A DNA stretch of 64,000 bases from Flavobacterium limicola. GTDB lineage: Bacteria > Bacteroidota > Bacteroidia > Flavobacteriales > Flavobacteriaceae. Shown here in pieces: positions 27,267-36,671 of this stretch (positions within the stretch are counted from its first letter, which is position 1; each line of letters opens with the position of its first letter). A program made the position numbers and the translations under genes. Under the pieces are notes generated by a model. That model searched no databases and was not told the origin of the DNA. It saw nothing but the letters and a program-made list of their open reading frames with translations. The stretch is taken from the NCBI RefSeq assembly GCF_003634755.1, contig NZ_RBXA01000003.1, positions 434,001 through 498,000 on the forward strand, in the 5' to 3' direction.

Positions 27267-30200
27267 ATGTTTAATAAATTTATTCAAAGACCAGTTTTAT
27301 CGATAGTAATATCGCTAATAATTGTCTTTTTAGGAGTCTTGGCGGTAACCAATTTGCCGGTGACTCAATTCCCTTCCATTTCGCCACCAAGGGTAAATGT
27401 AATTGCAGATTATCCTGGGTCAAATGGAGAACTGATGATCAAGTCCGTAATCATTCCATTAGAAAAAGCACTCAATGGAGTTCCAGGAATGAAATACATG
27501 ACTTCAGATGCTGGTAATGATGGAGAGGCCAGTATTCAAGTAATTTTTAATTTGGGTACTGACCCGAATCAGGCTGCGATAAATGTTCAAAACCGAGTAG
27601 CCTCTGTGGTTAATAAATTACCGCCATTAGTAGTAAGAGAAGGAGTGAAAATTACGCGTGAAGAATCGAGTATGCTGATGTATGTGAATCTTTACAGTAC
27701 GGATAAAAATACGGATCAGAAGTTTTTGTACAACTTTGCCGAGATTAATATTCTCTCTGAATTAAAAAGGGTAAATGGAGTAGGATTTGCAGATGTTTTG
27801 GGTAATCGGGAATATGCTATGAGAATTTGGCTGAAGCCAGACAGAATGTTAGCTTATAAAATTTCTGCTGAGGAAATTATGGAAGCCTTGGCAGATCAAA
27901 GTTTAGAGGCGTCACCGGGTAAAACTGGGGAAAGTTCTGGTAAAAGATCACAAGCATTTGAATATGTACTGAAATATTCGGGCCGATTTACAAGTAAAGA
28001 ACAATATGGAAATGTTGTACTTAGATCTAATCCTGACGGCGAAATTTTACGATTAAAAGATGTCGCTACTATTGAGTTTGGAAGTTCTATGTATGATATT
28101 TATTCAAACTTAAACGGAAAACCTTCTGCCGCAATTGTTTTGAAACAATCCTACGGAAGTAATGCCAGTCAGGTTATTAAAGATGTAAAATTAAAATTAG
28201 CTGAAATCAAGAAAAATTCTTTCCCAAAAGGAATGGATTACGAAATCAGTTATGATGTATCTAAATTTCTGGATGCTTCTATCGAAAAAGTAATTCATAC
28301 TTTGGTCGAAGCCTTTATTTTAGTGGGATTGGTAGTATTTCTTTTCTTGGGCGATTGGAGGTCAACTATTATACCGGCCATTGCCGTGCCTGTTTCCCTT
28401 ATTGGAACCTTTATGTTCATGCAATTATTCGGTATTACTCTAAATCTTATAACCTTATTTGCATTAGTGTTGGCCATTGGAGTCGTCGTCGATGATGCCA
28501 TTGTGGTTATCGAGGCAGTCCATGCCAAGATGGAGGAAGAACATCTCTCGCCGCTGAAAGCTACGAAAAAAGCGATGCACGAAATAGCAGGAGCAATTAT
28601 AGCGATTACATTCCTGATGGCAGCAGTATTTATTCCTGTGGCATTCATGTCTGGGCCTGTAGGGATTTTTTATCGTCAATTCTCGATAACAATGGCAACG
28701 GCTATTATTCTTTCGGGTATTGTGGCATTAACGCTTACGCCGGCACTTTGTGCGATGATGTTGAAAAGCAATCACGGTAAACCTAGAAAGAGAACGCCAA
28801 TAAACCGCTTCTTAGATGGATTTAATACTAAATTTAATAATACTTCCGAGAAATATCAAAGCATTTTAAGCCGCATTGTAAACAGAAGAACTATCACTTT
28901 TATTGCGCTTATAGGTTTCTGTGCAGGGACTTGGTTCGTCAGCAGTACTGTTCCTTCAGGATTTATTCCTAATGAAGATCAGGGAATGTTTTATGCAATC
29001 ATCCAAACGCCTCCCGGTTCCTCATTAGAAAGAACGGATAATATCGCTGAAAAATTGCAGAAAATTGCCGAAAACATTGACGGTGTGCAATCGGTATCTG
29101 CTTTGGCAGGATATGAAATTCTGACGGAAGGTACGGGTGCCAATGCCGGAACTTGTTTGATTAATCTGAAAGAATGGAGCGAACGAAAGCATTCTGTGCA
29201 AGAAATCATGACCGAATTAGAAGAGAAAACCAAAGATATTCCGGGTGCTAATATTGAGTTTTTTCAACCACCAGCTGTGCCTGGATATGGAGCTGCAGGA
29301 GGTTTTGAACTTCGTCTATTGGACAAAGCAGGGTCAGGAGATTACAAGAAAATGGAAACGGTTAATAATGATTTTGTTAAGGAACTAAATAAACGTCCGG
29401 AATTAGCATCGGTATTTAGTTTTTACAGTGCCAGTTTTCCTCAGTATATGATGAAAGTCGATAATGATTTGGCACAACAGAAAGGGGTTTCCATTGAAAA
29501 TGCCATGAATACGTTATCAACATTGGTGGGTAGTAATTACGAAATCAGTTTTATCAAATACGGATTTAATTACAAAGTTATTGTACAGGCCGCTCCTGAA
29601 TATCGTGCTTTACCTGAAGATATTTTGAAATTATATGTCAAGAACAATCGGGATGAAATGGTGCCTTTCTCGGCTTTTATGAAGTTGGAAAAAGTATATG
29701 GACTATCGGAAATCACCCGCCATAACATGTATAATTCTTCTGAAATAAGTGGTTCAGCAGCGCCAGGTTATAGTAGTGGAGCCGCAATTAAAGCGGTTCA
29801 GGAAGTAGCAGACGCAAAATTACCTCGAGGTTTTGGTATTGATTGGGCTGGTATTTCTGCTGATGAGGTGGCGCAAGGAAATCAGGCTGTTTGGATTTTT
29901 CTAATCTGTTTAGGTTTTGTCTATCTTGTTTTAGCAGCACAGTATGAAAGTTTTATTCTTCCATTGTCAGTAATCCTTTCTTTACCGGCAGGTATTTTCG
30001 GAGCCTTTCTTTTATTGAAGTTGACAGGCTTAGAGAACAATATTTACGCTCAGGTAGCCATGGTGATGCTGATAGGTTTATTGGGTAAAAATGCAGTTTT
30101 GATTGTAGAATTTGCAATTCAAAGGCATGCCGCCGGAAGAACGGTGCTTCAAGCCGCAATGGAAGGTGCAAAAGCCAGATTTCGTCCTATATTGATGACC

Positions 30201-30437
30201 TCTTTTGCATTTATAGCAGGTTTGATTCCACTTGTATTTGCTACTGGACCTGGTAAAATTGGTAATCGAACTATTGGTACAGCGGCAGCAGGAGGAATGC
30301 TGATAGGAACTATTTGCGGGGTATTTGTCATCCCAGGACTATATTATGTTTTTGGCAGAATTGCTGAAAAATATAAACTCGTAAAAAATGAAAAAGAGAA
30401 TCCATTAACCGAAGAATTTGATGATAATCATGTCTAA
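27267..30437 (+). CDS. RND multidrug efflux transporter, inner-membrane subunit (AcrB/MexB type, HAE1)
   Basis: This 1056-residue trimeric proton-drug antiporter has the standard order: helix 1 (RPVLSIVISLIIVFLGVLAV), porter subdomains, helices 2-6, the proton-relay Asp-Asp pair in GVVVDDAIVVIEAV in helix 4, GPVGIFYRQFSIT, the second porter half starting FIPNEDQGMFYAIIQTPPG, and C-terminal helices with GLLGKNAVLIVEFAI containing the relay lysine. It couples proton influx to export of amphiphilic compounds. Its last eight bases overlap the ATG of the outer-membrane factor, implying translational coupling. Confidence 0.96.
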   Translation: MFNKFIQRPVLSIVISLIIVFLGVLAVTNLPVTQFPSISPPRVNVIADYPGSNGELMIKSVIIPLEKALNGVPGMKYMTSDAGNDGEASIQVIFNLGTDPNQAAINVQNRVASVVNKLPPLVVREGVKITREESSMLMYVNLYSTDKNTDQKFLYNFAEINILSELKRVNGVGFADVLGNREYAMRIWLKPDRMLAYKISAEEIMEALADQSLEASPGKTGESSGKRSQAFEYVLKYSGRFTSKEQYGNVVLRSNPDGEILRLKDVATIEFGSSMYDIYSNLNGKPSAAIVLKQSYGSNASQVIKDVKLKLAEIKKNSFPKGMDYEISYDVSKFLDASIEKVIHTLVEAFILVGLVVFLFLGDWRSTIIPAIAVPVSLIGTFMFMQLFGITLNLITLFALVLAIGVVVDDAIVVIEAVHAKMEEEHLSPLKATKKAMHEIAGAIIAITFLMAAVFIPVAFMSGPVGIFYRQFSITMATAIILSGIVALTLTPALCAMMLKSNHGKPRKRTPINRFLDGFNTKFNNTSEKYQSILSRIVNRRTITFIALIGFCAGTWFVSSTVPSGFIPNEDQGMFYAIIQTPPGSSLERTDNIAEKLQKIAENIDGVQSVSALAGYEILTEGTGANAGTCLINLKEWSERKHSVQEIMTELEEKTKDIPGANIEFFQPPAVPGYGAAGGFELRLLDKAGSGDYKKMETVNNDFVKELNKRPELASVFSFYSASFPQYMMKVDNDLAQQKGVSIENAMNTLSTLVGSNYEISFIKYGFNYKVIVQAAPEYRALPEDILKLYVKNNRDEMVPFSAFMKLEKVYGLSEITRHNMYNSSEISGSAAPGYSSGAAIKAVQEVADAKLPRGFGIDWAGISADEVAQGNQAVWIFLICLGFVYLVLAAQYESFILPLSVILSLPAGIFGAFLLLKLTGLENNIYAQVAMVMLIGLLGKNAVLIVEFAIQRHAAGRTVLQAAMEGAKARFRPILMTSFAFIAGLIPLVFATGPGKIGNRTIGTAAAGGMLIGTICGVFVIPGLYYVFGRIAEKYKLVKNEKENPLTEEFDDNHV

Positions 30438-31860
30438 AATAAAGAATTATAAATATATTGTCCCGCTGGCTATTTGTCTGGCGGTGGCAAGTTGTACTCC
30501 GGCTTTAGCTCCTTTGGTTGAAACCAAAGCAGTTCCAGAATCTTTCGACAAGAGTATTGATACTACCAATATTGCTGCTTCGCCTTGGCAAACTTATTTT
30601 AAAGATGCTAATCTGATAAACCTGATTGAAATTGCTTTAAAAAACAATCAGGAATTACAGATTACTTTGCAGGAAATTGAAATTGCTAAAAACGATATCC
30701 GTGTGCGAAAAGGGGCTCTTTTGCCAAAAGTGGGTATTGGAGCAGGAGCAGGAATTGAAAAAGTAGGGAGATATACCAGCCAAGGCGCCGGTGATGCTTC
30801 AACTGAAATAAGATCAGGCCTAGAAATGCCAGAACCATTGGGCGATTTGAAAATAGCAGCTTATGCCAATTGGGAAGTTGATATTTGGAAAAAATTGCGC
30901 AATTCTAAAAAAGCTGCTGTAAGTCGATATTTATCAACTGTCGAAGGAAAGAATTTTGTAATCACAAATCTTATTGCTGAGGTTGCTGATTCGTATTACG
31001 AATTGCTGGCTTTGGATAGTCAATTAGATATTGTTAAACAGAATATTGCCTTGCAAAGTACCGCTTTGGAAATTGTAAAAATTCAGAAAGAAGCCGCTAG
31101 ATCAACTGAATTGGCTGTTCAGAAATTTCAGGCTGAGGTAATGGCATCCAAAAGTATGGAGTTTGAGATTCTTCAAAATATAAAAGAAACGGAGAATAAA
31201 ATAAATTTCTTGTTAGGGCAATACCCGCAGGAAATAAAGAGAGATAAATCTAATTTTATTAGTTTATTGCCTCCGGCAATACAGTCCGGAATTCCTGCTC
31301 AATTGTTATCAAATAGACCCGATATAAAACAAGCCGAAATGGAATTAGAAGCAGCAAAACTAGATTTAAAAGTAGCCCGTGCTGAGTTTTATCCTTCATT
31401 AGATATTACGGCAATGGTAGGCGTAAATGCTTTTAAATCATCGTACTTGTTTACATTGCCAGAATCATTATTGTATTCATTTGTGGGAGATTTTGCAGCA
31501 CCATTAATCAACCGAAATGCAATAAAAGCGGAATATAAATCTGCCAATGCCAGACAAATTCAGGCTTTGTATAACTATGAGCGTACGATTCTTAAAGCAT
31601 ATCTGGAGGTTTCCAGTCAGCTTTCTAAAATTAATAATTTGGAAAAAAGTTATCAATTGAAAGCTCAGCAAGTAGTTGCTTTGAGCCGTTCGATTGATGT
31701 TGCTGGTGATTTATTTAAGTCTGCCAGAGTAGATTATTTTGAAGTTTTGATGACCCAACGTGATGCTTTGGAATCAAAACTCGAACTTATAGAGACTAAA
31801 AAAGAGCAACTCAACGCTGTAGTTCATGTTTACAGAGATTTAGGGGGCGGTTGGAAATAA
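30430..31860 (+). CDS. TolC/NodT-type outer-membrane efflux channel, lipoprotein
   Basis: From the start chosen (MSKIKNYKYIVPLAICLAVA, lipobox ending SC) the product has 476 residues. The ATG overlaps the pump's stop in ATGTCTAA. Two outer-membrane-efflux repeats are visible: LIEIALKNNQELQITLQEIE with KLRNSKKAAVSRYL in the first, and SNRPDIKQAEMELEAAKLDL with YPSLDITAMVGV in the second. It should form the outer-membrane exit duct of the pump. A rho-independent hairpin follows. Confidence 0.93.
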   Translation: MSKIKNYKYIVPLAICLAVASCTPALAPLVETKAVPESFDKSIDTTNIAASPWQTYFKDANLINLIEIALKNNQELQITLQEIEIAKNDIRVRKGALLPKVGIGAGAGIEKVGRYTSQGAGDASTEIRSGLEMPEPLGDLKIAAYANWEVDIWKKLRNSKKAAVSRYLSTVEGKNFVITNLIAEVADSYYELLALDSQLDIVKQNIALQSTALEIVKIQKEAARSTELAVQKFQAEVMASKSMEFEILQNIKETENKINFLLGQYPQEIKRDKSNFISLLPPAIQSGIPAQLLSNRPDIKQAEMELEAAKLDLKVARAEFYPSLDITAMVGVNAFKSSYLFTLPESLLYSFVGDFAAPLINRNAIKAEYKSANARQIQALYNYERTILKAYLEVSSQLSKINNLEKSYQLKAQQVVALSRSIDVAGDLFKSARVDYFEVLMTQRDALESKLELIETKKEQLNAVVHVYRDLGGGWK

Positions 31861-31902
31861 ATAAGTGTATCGCTCAAAAAAATATATAGTAATAATTATT
31901 TT

Positions 31903-31942
31903 AAACAGTAGTAAGCGCAAGTTTACTACTGTTTTTTTTATT
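31903..31942 (+). terminator. Terminator of the RND operon
   Basis: A 12-bp perfect stem AAACAGTAGTAA/TTACTACTGTTT with a 7-8-nt loop, followed by a T-run. Confidence 0.92.
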
Positions 31943-32332
<390 letters not shown>

Positions 32333-33343
32333 TTAATTTTTCTGCTCAGCGATTGTAGATTGATTAATTTTAATAACTCTTATTTTTTTATTTGTATTAT
32401 CTGCTAAAAAAATACGGTCGTTAAGTTGTGCTGTACTGACAATGCTTCCAAAACGATTTTGCCCCATAATGTCAGAAGCATTAACTCGTGAATTGTAATT
32501 TTTAGAACTAAACTCTTCTTTAGGATAAAGACGCAAGTAATATAAACTTCCAGTGTTTTCCATTGTAATAGCCCAATCAGTACTAAAACTGATAGAAATA
32601 GGCTTACTATCTGAAAATAGATGTGTTACAGGTTTTATAGGGGTTGTGAGTGAATTTGTGGCATTAGCGCGAATATCATCAATTTTATAATATAAAAAGC
32701 TTTTTGCGTCTCTTCCCGCTACCACTAAATTTCCAAAATCGATATCCATGGAATAGATTTCAGTACCGCCATTTAAGGTATTTAATTTGGCAATAGGAGT
32801 TATATTCCAATTGCTTGTGTCGGTGATTTGGGATGTTTCGAAAACTTTAATTGTAGTGTTTTTTTCTTTGACAAATACCAAACCATCTTTTACAACAACT
32901 CCAAAAACGTGTACAAATGTATTCCACCATTGTCCATTTCCAACGGTACTAATTCCCGCGCTGGTGTTTTCATCAATTACAAAAAGTCTTGAATCAACAC
33001 TTCCAAGGTAGATGCGTCCTTTATCAATGCAAACTGACGAAAGATTAGTTAGCGGGATTATCGTATTTCCTTTTGTGTAGTTCGTAATTGTTTTTATGTA
33101 TTCCAAAGTTATGGCATTGAAAACTTCAAGGACATCACCATTACATACATATAATTTTTCGTTAGAAATCGCGATGCCTTTAGGTTCTAATGTTCCGTTT
33201 CCTATTCCAATTTGGCTTGCTGTGATTGTTGCTTCTTCAGTTGGGTAGTGATAAATATAATTTGTTGGTTCTGTATCGTAAGAGTCCTTGCTACAATTTG
33301 TAAAGATGTAAAGTAGTACTATGAAAAAAGGGAGTTTATTCAT
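32333..33343 (-). CDS. Putative surface lipoprotein, beta-propeller-like, at the end of the sialic-acid locus
   Basis: I chose the ATG giving MNKLPFFIVLLYIFTNC, a lipoprotein signal with Cys at residue 17; an upstream start would overlap the neighbouring gene. The mature part (~320 residues) contains repeated short blade-like units such as LEPKGIAISNEKLYVCNGDV, NLSSVCIDKGRIYLGSVDSR, YSMDIDFGNLVVAGRDAKS and LNDRIFLADNTNKKIRVI, suggesting an NHL/WD-like propeller. No catalytic motif was recognised. It follows the zinc-protease-like lipoprotein gene by ~14 bp, so the two are probably co-expressed and may form a surface complex; function unknown. Confidence 0.7.
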   Translation of the reverse strand: MNKLPFFIVLLYIFTNCSKDSYDTEPTNYIYHYPTEEATITASQIGIGNGTLEPKGIAISNEKLYVCNGDVLEVFNAITLEYIKTITNYTKGNTIIPLTNLSSVCIDKGRIYLGSVDSRLFVIDENTSAGISTVGNGQWWNTFVHVFGVVVKDGLVFVKEKNTTIKVFETSQITDTSNWNITPIAKLNTLNGGTEIYSMDIDFGNLVVAGRDAKSFLYYKIDDIRANATNSLTTPIKPVTHLFSDSKPISISFSTDWAITMENTGSLYYLRLYPKEEFSSKNYNSRVNASDIMGQNRFGSIVSTAQLNDRIFLADNTNKKIRVIKINQSTIAEQKN

Positions 33344-33357
33344 TTTGATTTTATTTG

Positions 33358-34581
33358 TTAATTCCATTTTCCTGTTCCTTTATATTTTAATAAAAAAGGG
33401 TTTTTTGGGTTAATAGTAAAAATAGGTTTGCTATAAGTCCCTGTCAGGTATTTTGTTTTAGTCCAGCCTTTAAGTACATCTGGATTAGTAAAAGGAAGAT
33501 CGTCTAAGTATATTAAGTATTTATAAAATTGAGTTAGCATTTCTTGCTGACCACCACCTTGACCACTATTTGCTAAATTGCTGCTATGACCGTAGCCACT
33601 GTGATGTGAATATTCGTGTGACCAAACCGACATATCTCCTCTCCAATGTCCAGCTACATATCCAGATTCCCATTGAGAAGCCAAAGGTCCGCCTCCTAAA
33701 GCAGCCGCTCCTCCTACCATTGCCAAATAAACAGTTCTATTGTCGATGTAATTTATATATGTTTTTTCAATTACTGCCTTGGAAAAATAATCATAAACCC
33801 CATCAACATCTTCAGCATTACCATGCCAATTTAATGCACCATCTACAGCAGTACCGGCCAGAGTAGCTTGCTCTTGTTTGTATTTGTCAAAATTTGTGAA
33901 AGTATCATAATATATAGGATGACTCAATGCATAAGAATAGTTTATAATCATTGTTATGGCTTCTTTGGCTAAAACGGGATTCATTGGTAAAAATTTGCCG
34001 AGTTCATTCACATGATACGCATCATTAAACTGAACCAATCGAGAAGATTTTATTTTTTTTAATTTAGCAAATAAGGGATCTGTTGATTCTACTGAAAATT
34101 CAATAGCACCAGTAGAAAAACCTTCAATTTTATCAATAGTAACGGTATTACCTGTTTCAAGTAAGTAATCATTTTTCCCGGTTACTAATGGAATTTGGTG
34201 CGATGAACGATGAAAAGCGGGTATTTTTGTAAAATTGTAAATTAGAAATCGCTTTTCATAGTTGGGTAATTTAGCGTAGATTTTTACATCACTCAGTCCA
34301 ACAGGGGAATATAGCGATATTTGTACCGAATCTTTTCCTTTTTGGATTATTTGAAGTGGTTGATTTACTCGAAACCAACGATCTGTTTTATCATACATTT
34401 TTGAAGGATTCTCGTCATCTTCAAACATTGTTATAGGTCGATTTCCTGCGGGTAAATTGGTAGCGTCAAGACTAGGTAAATAATTAGGTTGGTACGCAGA
34501 GCCTTGGTTTTCGTCATGACTACATCCAACAGTGATACTGGCTAAAAGTGTTAATACGAAAAAATAATGTTTTTTTCTCAT
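33358..34581 (-). CDS. Putative zinc metallopeptidase lipoprotein
   Basis: The start chosen gives MRKKHYFFVLTLLASITVGC, a lipoprotein signal (Cys 20). The central ~200 residues have a beta-sandwich look (VQISLYSPVGLSDVKIYAKL). The C-terminal third carries SHEYSHHSGYGHSSN at about residues 321-335. HEYSHHSGYGH fits the metzincin consensus HExxHxxGxxH. A glutamate 21 residues after HEYSH (in GGGQQEML) also fits M60-like peptidases. Membership of a known family is therefore unsettled. Lipid anchoring and position at the end of a sialic-acid locus suggest attack on a glycoprotein such as mucin, which is inference. A NagB-proximal hairpin separates it from nagB by ~100 bp. Confidence 0.7.
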   Translation of the reverse strand: MRKKHYFFVLTLLASITVGCSHDENQGSAYQPNYLPSLDATNLPAGNRPITMFEDDENPSKMYDKTDRWFRVNQPLQIIQKGKDSVQISLYSPVGLSDVKIYAKLPNYEKRFLIYNFTKIPAFHRSSHQIPLVTGKNDYLLETGNTVTIDKIEGFSTGAIEFSVESTDPLFAKLKKIKSSRLVQFNDAYHVNELGKFLPMNPVLAKEAITMIINYSYALSHPIYYDTFTNFDKYKQEQATLAGTAVDGALNWHGNAEDVDGVYDYFSKAVIEKTYINYIDNRTVYLAMVGGAAALGGGPLASQWESGYVAGHWRGDMSVWSHEYSHHSGYGHSSNLANSGQGGGQQEMLTQFYKYLIYLDDLPFTNPDVLKGWTKTKYLTGTYSKPIFTINPKNPFLLKYKGTGKWN

Positions 34582-34621
34582 GTAGGTTTGAAAGTAAAAT
34601 TGGGGGTTATTTATGAAATGC

Positions 34622-34667
34622 AAAACTATCAATATCATTATTAATATCATAAGATACTGATAGTTTT
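34622..34667 (-). terminator. Partial terminator or intercistronic hairpin after nagB
   Basis: A perfect 10-bp stem AAAACTATCA/TGATAGTTTT with a 26-nt loop. Read leftward only four T follow, so it may be a weak terminator allowing readthrough into the two lipoprotein genes. Confidence 0.5.
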
Positions 34668-34683
34668 AAATTTAGTTGTAGGG

Positions 34684-36621
34684 TTAGTAATCAAAGCGTT
34701 TAAAAGCTTCAATCGCTTCATATTCTGCTAATCCTAGATCGTCGTATAGTTTTGCTGTGTTTTTGTTGCGATCTTCAGCTCGTACCCAAAATTCTCTGGA
34801 GTCATTTCCTTGAAACATAACTCTGTCTTTTTGAGATTGATGGTACAAAATAGCATGTCTTTTTAGTAAAACTTCATCCGGACTTAGTGGAACAGCCATA
34901 TCTATTTCGTGAATATCCCATTCGTGCCAAGCGCCTCTGTACAACCACAACCAACAATCATTCATGTATGGTTCCGGTTTGAGTTGTTTCATAGCGGCAA
35001 ATATGGCATTCAGGCAAACTTCGTGCGTACCATGCGGATCAGCTAAATCTCCTGCAGCAAAAACCTGATGTGGTTTTATTTTTGCAATTATTGCTGCAAC
35101 TATAGCTACATCCTCAGGGCCCAATGGGTTTTTCTTTACTCGGCCAGTTTCATAAAAAGGAAGGTCTAAAAAGTGTGTGTTTTCATCTTTTAAGCCAATG
35201 TATCTTGTTGCGGCATACGATTCGCGACGTCTAATTAATCCTTTTAATTTTCGAACTTCAAGAGAATCAATTTGATTTTCTTTTTTATTGTTAATGAAAT
35301 TGATTACTGCAGGAAAATCTACATCACATCCTGTTTCGCCAATAAAATCATTACACACTTCAGCAAATTTCAAGGCTTCATCGTCTGTAACGGCAATGTT
35401 TCCAGAAGTTTGATACACTACATGAACATCATGTCCTTGTTTGATTAATTTCGAAAAAGTTCCTCCCATAGAAATTACGTCATCATCTGGATGCGGACTA
35501 AAAAGGATAATTCTTTTCTTGGCAGGATTTGCTCTTTCAGGTCTGTGGGAATCATCGGTATTGGGTTTTCCTCCCGGCCATCCCGTTATGGTATGTTGCA
35601 ATACATTGAACATAGTTATATTCAGATCATAGGCAGAACCTTCTTGTGCCAAAAGATCTGACATTCCGTTATTGTTATAATCCCTGTCGGTCAGCTTTAA
35701 TATCGATTGTTTTGTTTCTTGGCAAAGCCAAACAATAGCTTTATTTTTTAATTCCTTAGTCCAAATGCATTCTCCTACTAACCACGGTGTTTCAAAACGA
35801 GTTAATTCGGAAGCGGCAGACTGGTCTAAAACGAAAGTAGCGTTGGTATGATTTTGTAAAAAAGTAGCTGGAACTTCAGAGCTTATTTCTCCTTGAATAG
35901 TTCTCTTGATAATGGAAGCTTTATTTTGGCCCCAAGCCATTAATACAATTCTTTTAGACCTTAGAATGGTAGAAACTCCCATGGTAATGGCTCTTTTTGG
36001 AACATTATCAATTCCGTTAAAATCCGAAGATGCATCTACTCTGGTAATATGATCCAAAGTGATAATTCGGGTTCCTGAATTGATGTGGGAGCCTGGTTCA
36101 TTGAAACCTACGTGTCCGGTACGACCAATTCCCAATAATTGGAAATCAAGTCCGCCGGCATTTTTTATTTTCAGTTCATAATCAACGCAATATTGATTTA
36201 GCTCATTAATTGCTACTGTTCCGTCTGGAACATTTATATTTTCCGGTTTAATATCGATATGATTAAAAAGATGCTGATGCATGAAATAGTGATAGCTTTG
36301 GTTGTTTTCTTTTGTCATTGGATAGTATTCATCCAAATTGAAAGTGACTACATTACTAAAGCTCAATCCTTCTTCTTTATGCATTCGAACTAATTCTTCA
36401 TAGACCTTTATAGGTGAAGAACCAGTGGCTAAACCAAGAACACAAGATTTGTTTTTGGCTTGTTTGGATCTAATTAATGTGGCTATTTCTTGAGCAACAA
36501 TTTTTGAACCTTCAACCGAATTTTTGAAAATTTCACTGTGAATTTTTTCGAATCTCGTTTCTTCAAATTTGCCGGCACTTTTATAACTGATGTCAGGTTT
36601 AATTTCTAAAACACTTTTCAT
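34684..36621 (-). CDS. nagB: Glucosamine-6-phosphate deaminase fused to a PIG-L/LmbE-type domain (long NagB)
   Basis: The N-terminal ~300 residues are NagB: LGLATGSSPIKVYEELV, VVTFNLDEYYPM, and the phosphate/active-site stretch GIGRTGHVGFNEPGS. NagB converts GlcN-6-P to fructose-6-P and ammonia. The C-terminal half (from ~370) is a PIG-L/LmbE-like domain with the zinc motif in FSPHPDDDVISMGG and a later DLADPHGTHEVC. Total length of 645 residues matches the long NagB of Bacteroidota. The PIG-L part may be an N-deacetylase; its substrate is unknown. It is co-directional with nagA (50-bp gap). Confidence 0.95.
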   Translation of the reverse strand: MKSVLEIKPDISYKSAGKFEETRFEKIHSEIFKNSVEGSKIVAQEIATLIRSKQAKNKSCVLGLATGSSPIKVYEELVRMHKEEGLSFSNVVTFNLDEYYPMTKENNQSYHYFMHQHLFNHIDIKPENINVPDGTVAINELNQYCVDYELKIKNAGGLDFQLLGIGRTGHVGFNEPGSHINSGTRIITLDHITRVDASSDFNGIDNVPKRAITMGVSTILRSKRIVLMAWGQNKASIIKRTIQGEISSEVPATFLQNHTNATFVLDQSAASELTRFETPWLVGECIWTKELKNKAIVWLCQETKQSILKLTDRDYNNNGMSDLLAQEGSAYDLNITMFNVLQHTITGWPGGKPNTDDSHRPERANPAKKRIILFSPHPDDDVISMGGTFSKLIKQGHDVHVVYQTSGNIAVTDDEALKFAEVCNDFIGETGCDVDFPAVINFINNKKENQIDSLEVRKLKGLIRRRESYAATRYIGLKDENTHFLDLPFYETGRVKKNPLGPEDVAIVAAIIAKIKPHQVFAAGDLADPHGTHEVCLNAIFAAMKQLKPEPYMNDCWLWLYRGAWHEWDIHEIDMAVPLSPDEVLLKRHAILYHQSQKDRVMFQGNDSREFWVRAEDRNKNTAKLYDDLGLAEYEAIEAFKRFDY

Positions 36622-36671
36622 TTTAATTTTTATTAGAGTTATTTGTGTAGTTGTTCTTTAATATTGATTCT

